From assembly GCA_910585505.1 (NCBI GenBank), contig CAJUFF010000083.1:1-11386 (forward strand): 11,386 nucleotides of DNA. Reading direction: 5' to 3'. This DNA is from an uncultured Ruminiclostridium sp. Lineage in GTDB: Bacteria > Bacillota > Clostridia > Oscillospirales > Ruminococcaceae. The notes below the pieces were generated by a model. It worked only from the letters and a program-made list of their open reading frames with translations. It made no database searches and was not told the origin of the DNA. The position numbers and the translations under genes were made by a program. This document shows, piece by piece, positions 1-4,671 of the stretch. Position 1 is the stretch's first letter. Each line of letters starts with the position of its first letter.

Positions 1-184
1 CAAGCGCAATTATATGCGCTTCAACCTCTCCGGTCACTTTCGCCGGAACCGGCGGTGTTTCGCGTTTCTTTCTGTTGAGCGTAGCCTTAAGCGGAGCGCC
101 GAAGCATCCCATTACATAAAGCGTTTTATAGCTTGTGGCAATTTTCTTTACCGCCACGGCAAGCTCTTTTCCCGTTTCAATCAT
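1..184 (-). CDS. Phage-type endolysin, N-terminal part only (runs off the left edge)
   Basis: An open frame starts at ATG 182-184 and is still open at base 1, giving about 61 residues. It reads MIETGKELAVAVKKIATSYK, then TLYVMGCFGAPL, and continues through a Pro/Lys-rich stretch. The KELA...YKTLYVMGCFGAP pattern is one I associate with the N-terminus of cell-wall hydrolases (endolysins) of Clostridia phages, where the Cys sits near the start. The catalytic domain would mostly lie beyond the window. An in-frame TAG lies 12 bases upstream of the ATG (197-199), so the start is well bounded, but no good ribosome binding site is visible. The upstream space is instead taken by a 16-bp hairpin. A holin-like gene lies just upstream on the same strand, the normal lysis-cassette order. 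The family call comes from pattern memory and is inference. Confidence 0.6.
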   Translation of the reverse strand, partial: MIETGKELAVAVKKIATSYKTLYVMGCFGAPLKATLNRKKRETPPVPAKVTGEVEAHIIAL

Positions 185-197
185 TTTGCACTTATAC

Positions 198-245
198 TAA
201 TAACCATTTTGACACAGGATAAAATCATAGTCAAAATGGTTATTA
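198..245. repeat. Perfect inverted repeat, 16-bp arms, 16-base loop
   Basis: The left arm at 198-213 (TAATAACCATTTTGAC) is the exact reverse complement of 230-245. It lies immediately 5' of the endolysin start on the minus strand, where it would fold in the mRNA about 13 bases before the ATG. No long T-run follows on the minus strand, so it is not a standard intrinsic terminator for the holin transcript. It could control lysin translation, process or stabilise the mRNA, or bind a protein. Confidence 0.85.
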
Positions 246-255
246 CACCCGAAAC

Positions 256-305
256 ACTGTTAACCAATTAAAAACCATTTTTCCAATTTTTAATTGGTTA
301 ACAGT
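256..305. repeat. Perfect inverted repeat, 19-bp arms, 12-base loop, overlapping the holin 3' end
   Basis: The arm at 256-274 begins ACTGTTAACCAATT and is the exact reverse complement of 287-305. The holin stop codon (290-292) and its last codons lie inside the right arm, so the final residues VILLTN are encoded by the stem. Read on the minus strand the stem is not directly followed by a U-tract. Together with the 198-245 repeat it places TAACCA/TGGTTA four times in alternating orientation (201, 237, 261, 295). Confidence 0.85.
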
Positions 306-577
306 ATTACTTCCTTTCCAAAAGCCTCATTCATATTTTTTACCGCACTCTCGATCATCAGATCCACGCTCTCCTCGTCAATCTTCAAATTCTTCTCGGC
401 AAGAAAATCCAGCACATACTTTTTCTTTTCCTTGCCCTTTCCCGCCCCCAAATAAATCTGCTCGGCAACGGTAACCACAATCCTAACCCACGCCTCGATT
501 TCCTCCCTCTGAGTCGCCGTAGTCTTAGACTTAACCCAAGGAATCACAAAAGCCGTAACCGACGCAGCTGTATACAA
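290..577 (-). CDS. Phage holin, LLH family (superfamily 6-like), 5' end uncertain or decayed
   Basis: The 95-residue protein starts with a hydrophobic stretch (YTAASVTAFVIPWVKSK). A basic/polar segment TTATQREEIEAWV and an amphipathic helix VAEQIYLGAGKGKEKKKYVL follow, and it ends with KIDEESVDLMIESAVKNMNEAF. The order hydrophobic helix, KSKTTATQRE, AEQI...GKEKKKYVL and a C-terminal acidic helix is what I recognise from LLH-type holins of Gram-positive phages. These make membrane lesions that release the endolysin. The only usable start is TTG at 575-577, with no properly spaced ribosome binding site. The same frame stays open upstream to a TGA at 611-613 and encodes ITAIGL, which would complete a roughly 19-residue membrane helix. 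The true N-terminus therefore probably lay further upstream and has been lost or altered. The endolysin-like gene lies downstream. Confidence 0.65.
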   Translation of the reverse strand: MYTAASVTAFVIPWVKSKTTATQREEIEAWVRIVVTVAEQIYLGAGKGKEKKKYVLDFLAEKNLKIDEESVDLMIESAVKNMNEAFGKEVILLTN

Positions 578-591
578 TCCTATCGCAGTTA

Positions 592-600
592 TGGTATGAT
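592..600 (+). promoter_or_regulatory. Candidate extended -10 promoter of the XRE pseudogene
   Basis: TGGTATGAT matches the extended -10 form TGnTATAAT with one mismatch. It lies 47 bases before the ATG at 647. No convincing -35 element lies 17 bases further upstream. The site sits where the N-terminal coding part of the holin would be expected. Confidence 0.4.
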
Positions 601-646
601 TTAAAGAAAATCACATTGGAAAAACACACAGAAAGGAAGTGCCATT

Positions 647-839
647 ATGAAAAAAAGGTTAAACAAGCTTCTTGACGAAGCGGGTATGTCACAGGCAGAA
701 TCAGCGAGGAAGGCAAAAATAAGACCTGCTACCGTTTGCGATATGTATAAATAACAACTGCGTTTTTATTAAGCTAGAGTATGTGGAGAGGATTTGTAAA
801 GTGCTTGATTGTAAAATCGGGTAACTTATCGAGATGTAA
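647..839 (+). pseudogene. Small XRE-family HTH repressor gene, broken by a frameshift and a nonsense codon
   Basis: A good ribosome binding site AGGAAG (634-639) lies 7 bases before ATG 647. Frame 1 encodes MKKRLNKLLDEAGMSQAESA, RKAKIRPATVCDMYK and then TAA (752-754), 35 residues. This is the first half of a compact Cro/CI-type DNA-binding domain: MSQAE marks helix 2 and IRPAT the recognition helix. From 750 in the +1 frame the sequence continues as NNNCVFIKLEYVERICKV and LDCKIG. It then meets TAA at 822-824, followed by LIEM and TAA at 837-839. The second half (LEYVERICKVLDC) is the normal C-terminal half of the roughly 62-residue small XRE family. One extra A within TATAAATAAC explains the frameshift. 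A single G-to-T change (GAA to TAA) would explain the inner stop. The product is probably inactive. A terminator hairpin follows at once. Confidence 0.75.
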
Positions 840-840
840 A

Positions 841-880
841 AAGCGGCGAGATTTTTCTTCCGCCGCTTGATTTTGTATTT
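841..880 (+). terminator. Intrinsic terminator after the XRE pseudogene
   Basis: AAGCGGCG (841-848) pairs with CGCCGCTT (861-868) across a 12-base loop and is followed by GATTTTGTATTTT. It starts 1 base after the last stop codon of the pseudogene, so it is that gene's own terminator. Confidence 0.7.
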
Positions 881-899
881 TGGGTTACTTTGCACAAAA

Positions 900-926
900 T
901 TTTGAAAGTTTTCCACACTTTCAAAA
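900..926. repeat. 10-bp perfect inverted repeat with a partial third copy
   Basis: TTTTGAAAGT (900-909) is the reverse complement of ACTTTCAAAA (917-926). The loop is TTTCCAC. A further TTGAAAGT lies at 932-939. The part TTTTCCACA (909-917) is one mismatch from a DnaA box, but it stands alone. Function unknown. Confidence 0.6.
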
Positions 927-1049
927 GCCTGTTGAAAGTTCGTGTTTTGCTTAACTCTAATAAAAAATAAGTTAATTTAGCTAAATTATAATCAAAAAGA
1001 ATGTAAGATATCTACAATATTCCAAAAAAAGTATTGGTGAATTTATCTA
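917..1049. other. AT-rich non-coding stretch with a 16-bp palindrome
   Basis: With its flanks (840-1148) this makes about 300 bases without a gene. It is markedly richer in A+T than the genes around it. It contains a perfect 16-base palindrome TAATTTAGCTAAATTA (973-988). The preceding 8-mer ATAAGTTA (968-975) recurs at 1085-1092, downstream of the promoter. I see no supported coding sequence or RNA gene. The layout suggests operator sites for the downstream surface-protein gene. Confidence 0.5.
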
Positions 1050-1078
1050 TTGAATTTACATTTTCTTTAAGTTATAAT
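1050..1078 (+). promoter_or_regulatory. Sigma-A-type promoter of the exported protein gene
   Basis: The -35 box TTGAAT (1050-1055), a 17-base spacer and the -10 box TATAAT (1073-1078) lie 70 bases before the ATG. The -10 box is embedded in AAGTTATAATTAACTT (6-base arms, 1069-1084). It is followed by the 12-base palindrome AACTTATAAGTT (1080-1091). These overlap the expected transcription start, which is a typical repressor position. Confidence 0.75.
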
Positions 1079-1148
1079 TAACTTATAAGTTAGCTTAAAA
1101 TGCTATTTGCTTATTTTTTGTACTTAAAAAATTTATGGAGGAAATGAA

Positions 1149-2345
1149 ATGAAACTAAAGAAAGTTTTATCGGCTGCTATTGCTTCGGTACTGACCGTAA
1201 GCGCATTGGCAGTATCTGCGAATGCGGCTATTTATGTGCCTAAAGCAGAAGTTACCGACGAAAATGGAAACGTACTCGGAACTTTAGATGCTAAAAAAAG
1301 ACAGCTTCTCGACGGAGAAACCGTAATAGGTACATTAAGCGATGACAATATCACCGTTGTTGATGCTGACGGAAACGTTATCGGTAAGTGTGCTGAAGAA
1401 CAGCCTGCTCCCGGTTTGACTATTGACGCCAACTGGCTTATCCAGCTTTATAATGTTGGCAACGAAGCTGAAGGCAAACCCCCAACGGATTATGGCATTG
1501 ATGTTACACAGATAGCTTCATTTACCACATATATGGAGCTTGTAAAGGGTGTTGATGAAAGTCTCGCAATTGATCTCGATCTTTACGATCCGGCAATCGA
1601 CGGATTCGGCGGCAGTTTTATTTATTCCGCTAACGGAGGTACTATTGGAAGCCAGTCGGATTCTCCCGTTTATAAAGAAGAATCTCAGGATGAATTTGGC
1701 AATAAAGTTCCCGCTGTAACAATGTTCGCGAAATATAACTGGCCCAATAATGAATGGTGGGGGCTTCCTGAAGAAGGAGATTCACCCGAAGGCGTTGAAA
1801 GTGGTACTAACACAGGAACCGTTGATTACACAAAAAAACTTCGTGCCGAATATATTAGAAAATTTGCCTATTCTTTAACCTATGATGTTGCTAATGATAC
1901 CTCCGGCGAAGATTTGGTATGGCCTGCCGGCGGCGAATGCTATCAGGCAGGCATTCAGGAATGGGGTAACGATTTTGCACTTAACCTTAAAGTTCGTGCA
2001 TTTGTATGTAAGGATATTGACGGTAACATTATTATAGCGTTTGACGGTCTTGGAAATAAGGTCGATGAAACCGAACTCAACGCCATAATCGACGATCTTT
2101 CCCAGCCTTATGTTCCCACATCTCCCGCTGAAGAAGACACTACGGAAGATACCTCAGCCCCCGAAACCTCCGCTGCCGAGGAAAACAATGAGGAAACCAC
2201 TTCTGCCGAACCCGCTGCAACAACAACCGCAGTGCCTGCAAGCAGCTCTTCTTCAACAAATGTGGGTTTGATTATCGGTATTATCGCCGCAGTAGTAATT
2301 GTAATTGTTGTTATCGTAATAATTGTTCTTAAGAAGAAAAAGTAA
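1149..2345 (+). CDS. Exported, C-terminally membrane-anchored protein of unknown function
   Basis: The gene encodes 398 residues. The ribosome binding site GGAGG (1137-1141) sits 7 bases before ATG 1149. Residues 1-26 are a clear signal peptide (MKLKK, hydrophobic core, SANA cleavage site). Residues about 33-81 hold short repeats of the form VTDENGNVLGTL, GETVIGTL, VVDADGNVIGK, probably beta strands. Residues about 90-320 form a Trp/Tyr/Asp/Gly-rich, likely beta-rich domain (NWPNNEWWGLP, DGNIIIAFDGLGN). Residues 322-370 are a low-complexity acidic Thr/Ser/Pro/Glu linker. Residues 372-394 are one strongly hydrophobic helix, ending in KKKK. There is no LPXTG motif, so the anchor is the helix itself, with the main domain outside the cell. 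This architecture is common in Ruminococcaceae surface proteins. I do not recognise the domain family; carbohydrate or other ligand binding is a guess. It is transcribed alone and ends at a bidirectional terminator. Confidence 0.9.
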   Translation: MKLKKVLSAAIASVLTVSALAVSANAAIYVPKAEVTDENGNVLGTLDAKKRQLLDGETVIGTLSDDNITVVDADGNVIGKCAEEQPAPGLTIDANWLIQLYNVGNEAEGKPPTDYGIDVTQIASFTTYMELVKGVDESLAIDLDLYDPAIDGFGGSFIYSANGGTIGSQSDSPVYKEESQDEFGNKVPAVTMFAKYNWPNNEWWGLPEEGDSPEGVESGTNTGTVDYTKKLRAEYIRKFAYSLTYDVANDTSGEDLVWPAGGECYQAGIQEWGNDFALNLKVRAFVCKDIDGNIIIAFDGLGNKVDETELNAIIDDLSQPYVPTSPAEEDTTEDTSAPETSAAEENNEETTSAEPAATTTAVPASSSSSTNVGLIIGIIAAVVIVIVVIVIIVLKKKK

Positions 2346-2355
2346 TATAAACAAT

Positions 2356-2404
2356 ATATAATTAAAAAGGAATTGCCATTGCAGCAATTCCTTTTTAATT
2401 ATAT
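2356..2404. terminator. Bidirectional intrinsic terminator, 21-bp perfect stem
   Basis: The arms 2356-2376 and 2384-2404 are exact reverse complements around the 7-base loop CATTGCA. The core GGAATTGC/GCAATTCC is flanked by AAAAA on the left and TTTTT on the right. It therefore works for the plus-strand surface-protein gene and for the minus-strand upp operon that converge here. Confidence 0.9.
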
Positions 2405-2428
2405 TATATGTTGTTTTAAGCGGATAAA

Positions 2429-3064
2429 TTATTTGGTACCAAAGATCCTGTCTCCACCGTCACCTATTCCGGGAACGATATAAAGATCATCATTCAGTCC
2501 GGTATCCAATGCTCCACAGTAAATAGTCACATCGGGATGAACGCCATGTACCGCTCTTACTCCTTCAGGACAGGCAACTACCGTCATAAATTTTATAGAA
2601 CGCGCTCCGCTTTCTTTAACCATATTAATAGCTTTAACAGCGGTAGCTCCGGTACCTAACATTAAGTCCATAACAATAACATCGCGTTCTTTTATATCAA
2701 ACGGAAGCTTACAATAATATGATTTAACGCTTCCATCGTCGTGATCGTCATCACGGCAAATGCCAATATGCCCTACTTTTGCGGCGGGAACAAGCTCAAC
2801 TGCACCCGTTACCATACCGAGTCCCGCTCTTAAAATAGGAACAAATGCAATCTTTCTTCCTGAGATGATGTTCGTTTTCGCTATTGCTATGGGTGTCTGC
2901 ACTTCAACCTGCTTTAAAGGCAAATCGCGGGTAGCTTCATAGGTCATAAGCATACCTATTTCCGAAACCAATTCACGAAATTCCTTTGATCCGGTGTTTT
3001 TGTCTCTTAAAAGAGACACCTTGTGCTGAAGAAGGGGGTGATCGAGAATTTTGAGCATTTCCAT
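2429..3064 (-). CDS. upp: Uracil phosphoribosyltransferase
   Basis: This enzyme converts uracil and PRPP to UMP (pyrimidine salvage, cytosol). The 211 residues match the usual family length of about 208. Visible motifs: VPILRAGLGMV (75-85), GHIGICRDD (98-106), SYYCKLP (115-121), the PRPP loop DLMLGTGATA (133-142) and the uracil-binding end YIVPGIGDGGDRIFGTK (195-211). The PRPP loop is usually DPMLATGGS, so the Leu, Gly and Ala-Thr replacements are noteworthy, although the key Asp and Thr remain. ATG 3062-3064 lies 12 bases after GGAGGA in the end of rpiB; a second ATG two codons later is possible. Only 5 bases separate it from the rpiB stop, so it is the last gene of the operon, before a strong terminator. 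The rpiB-upp proximity is also seen in other Firmicutes. Confidence 0.95.
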   Translation of the reverse strand: MEMLKILDHPLLQHKVSLLRDKNTGSKEFRELVSEIGMLMTYEATRDLPLKQVEVQTPIAIAKTNIISGRKIAFVPILRAGLGMVTGAVELVPAAKVGHIGICRDDDHDDGSVKSYYCKLPFDIKERDVIVMDLMLGTGATAVKAINMVKESGARSIKFMTVVACPEGVRAVHGVHPDVTIYCGALDTGLNDDLYIVPGIGDGGDRIFGTK

Positions 3065-3069
3065 AGAAG

Positions 3070-3495
3070 TTATTTGTCCTCCAGTTTTTTTATTTTTTCA
3101 ACTCGCGCGGCATGACGTCCGCCTTCAAATTCGGTATTTAAAAATACATTCAGAAGCTCTTTGGCAAGCCCCTGCCCTATAACACGGCCACCCATGCAGA
3201 TTACATTGGCGTCGTTATGTAACCTTGTATATTTTGCGGAAAAGTAATCGGTGCAGCAGGCGGCTCTGATACCCTTTATCTTGTTTGCGGATATTGAGAT
3301 CCCTATTCCGGTACCGCAAACCAAAACTCCCTTTTCGGCCTCTCCCGAAACTACCTTTTTACAAACGGTTTCAGCTATATCTGGATAGTCCTTCTCCTCG
3401 CCGAAGTCAAGAAAATCATAATTGTTTTCCTTAAGAAATTCAATAAGGAAATTTTTTAACTCGGTTCCCGCACTGTCGCTGCCTAAAACTATCAT
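3070..3495 (-). CDS. rpiB: Ribose-5-phosphate isomerase B
   Basis: RpiB interconverts ribose 5-phosphate and ribulose 5-phosphate in the pentose phosphate pathway. The 141 residues match the RpiB/LacAB family. Motifs: GSDSAGTELK (5-14), DYPDIAETV (37-44 region), VCGTGIGISISANK (59-72) with the catalytic-base Cys at 60 and Thr 62, RLHNDANVICMGGR (91-104) with the ring-opening His 93, and GGRHAARV (125-132) with phosphate-contacting Arg residues. One oddity is that the usual N-terminal GSDHAG is GSDSAG: the His after the Asp is Ser. The ribosome binding site AGAAAGGAAGG lies about 10 bases before ATG 3493-3495 and is partly enclosed by a CAGAC/GTCTG stem. The gap to tsaB is 37 bases. A related sugar-phosphate isomerase specificity cannot be excluded, but the position next to upp supports RpiB. 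Confidence 0.92.
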   Translation of the reverse strand: MIVLGSDSAGTELKNFLIEFLKENNYDFLDFGEEKDYPDIAETVCKKVVSGEAEKGVLVCGTGIGISISANKIKGIRAACCTDYFSAKYTRLHNDANVICMGGRVIGQGLAKELLNVFLNTEFEGGRHAARVEKIKKLEDK

Positions 3496-3532
3496 TTAAA
3501 ACAGACCTTCCTTTCTGTCTGCATACGCAGGA

Positions 3533-4237
3533 TTATTCTTTATTGATTTTCGCCAATCGTTCTCTTTCTGCTTGAGGAAGCCTTAAATATACCGGTAAAA
3601 GCTTCCTAGCGGAAATTTGATCATATTGGGGAGCAGCAAGGCAAACGCTCGATGCCCTTTGAAACCTTGTACCCACAGGCGCCAATTCGGCTCTTACGTC
3701 ATTTAAAGTATTATACGCAAGTTCCGCCCCGTCTCCCACATACGTTATTTTGCAGCCGCCATAATTATTTATAAGCTCTGATCGAAGTTCATCGGCAGAA
3801 ACAGCTCTGTCCGGAGTAATCCTTGTTACGTTACTTCCCTTCACTGAAAACAAAGCGTTATAAAACTGACTGCATCGTGCGTCCATAACGGCGCAGACAA
3901 TTCCCTCCGTTCCAAGACAATTAAACGCCAATGAATGCAGTGTGGAAACTCCCGCACAGGGAATATCCAGAGCATAAGCCAAGCCCTTTGCAGCCGAAAC
4001 GCCTATTCTTATTCCCGTAAAGGAGCCGGGGCCTGCGGTAACAGCTATCAGTTCAACATTGCTTATATTTATTCCAACGCTTTTCAGCATATTTTCCGTC
4101 ATAGGCAGCAGCGTCTGTGAATGGGTTAGCTTTGTATTAACAAAACTTTCGGAAATAAGCGTGATTTTTTCTCCGCTTATCTCGCATAATGCGCAGGAAC
4201 CAGCCACCGCCGAAGCGTCAAAACCTAAAATCAACAT
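3533..4237 (-). CDS. tsaB: tRNA t6A37 threonylcarbamoyltransferase complex, TsaB subunit
   Basis: TsaB is the non-catalytic partner of TsaD. With TsaE it forms the complex that puts threonylcarbamoyl on A37 of ANN-decoding tRNAs. The 234 residues match the family length. The N-terminal ASKHA fold is visible: MLILGFDASAVAGSCAL (1-17), LTHSQTLLPMTENML (37-51), and the hallmark AVTAGPGSFTGIRIGVSAAKG (65-85). The C-terminal part is less conserved, as usual, and ends RLPQAERERLAKINKE. ATG 4235-4237 has GGAAG 5 bases upstream, inside the tsaE end, and the two genes overlap by 7 bases, indicating coupled translation. The order tsaE-tsaB is conserved in bacteria; rimI and tsaD, often next, are absent here and rpiB follows instead. 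Confidence 0.93.
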   Translation of the reverse strand: MLILGFDASAVAGSCALCEISGEKITLISESFVNTKLTHSQTLLPMTENMLKSVGINISNVELIAVTAGPGSFTGIRIGVSAAKGLAYALDIPCAGVSTLHSLAFNCLGTEGIVCAVMDARCSQFYNALFSVKGSNVTRITPDRAVSADELRSELINNYGGCKITYVGDGAELAYNTLNDVRAELAPVGTRFQRASSVCLAAPQYDQISARKLLPVYLRLPQAERERLAKINKE

Positions 4238-4671
4238 ACTTGCTTCCTTTTTATATTATCTATGAAAATTTCCCGCCTTTCGTCGCCGATTTTTCTGATA
4301 TCCACTTCATACGCGGTATCAAAATATTCGGCAATATCCGGTACGTTCTCACTCCACTCAATACACAAAATCCCGTTTCTGTCGAAATAATCAAAAAAAC
4401 CTATCCCGTACAGATCGTCAAATCCCGTGATCCTAAACAAATCAAAGTGAAATATGTTTAATTCCCCATAATACTCATTTATAAGCGCAAATGTGGGACT
4501 CGTAATCTCCTCGGCTATCCCGAACGCCTTGGCAATTCCCTTTGTAAAATAGGTCTTCCCTGCCCCCATTTCACCCCTATAAAGAACCGCGTCCCCCGCT
4601 TTTAATTTTTTGGCAAATTCCTTCCCTATCCTTACCGTATCCGAAGCGCTTTCCGAAATAAATTTTTCCAT
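4231..4671 (-). CDS. tsaE: tRNA t6A37 biosynthesis ATPase TsaE
   Basis: TsaE is the small P-loop ATPase that drives turnover of the TsaB-TsaD complex. The 146 residues match the family. Motifs: Walker A GEMGAGKT (33-40), the SPTF switch (58-61), HFDLFR (75-80), and IEWSENV (104-110) near the end of the conserved core. ATG 4669-4671 overlaps the fhs stop by one base (TGATG), so translation is probably coupled to fhs. Only a weak GGGA lies upstream. The gene ends in TGA and overlaps the tsaB start. Confidence 0.93.
   Translation of the reverse strand: MEKFISESASDTVRIGKEFAKKLKAGDAVLYRGEMGAGKTYFTKGIAKAFGIAEEITSPTFALINEYYGELNIFHFDLFRITGFDDLYGIGFFDYFDRNGILCIEWSENVPDIAEYFDTAYEVDIRKIGDERREIFIDNIKRKQVC

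Noticed and set aside
2..21. AAGCGCA/TGCGCTT inverted repeat at the left contig end
   Set aside because: It is a 7-bp stem inside the endolysin-like coding frame and is likely chance; there is no adapter sequence at this end.
14..271. 85-codon plus-strand ORF at the left end
   Set aside because: It lies antisense to the endolysin-like frame and crosses both arms of a hairpin; its protein shows no domain-like character.
701..916. 71-codon minus-strand ORF
   Set aside because: It is antisense to the XRE pseudogene and its terminator and lacks a recognisable product.
909..917. DnaA box / replication origin
   Set aside because: Only one near-match (TTTTCCACA) is present, with no cluster, no dnaA or dnaN and no AT-rich unwinding region next to it.
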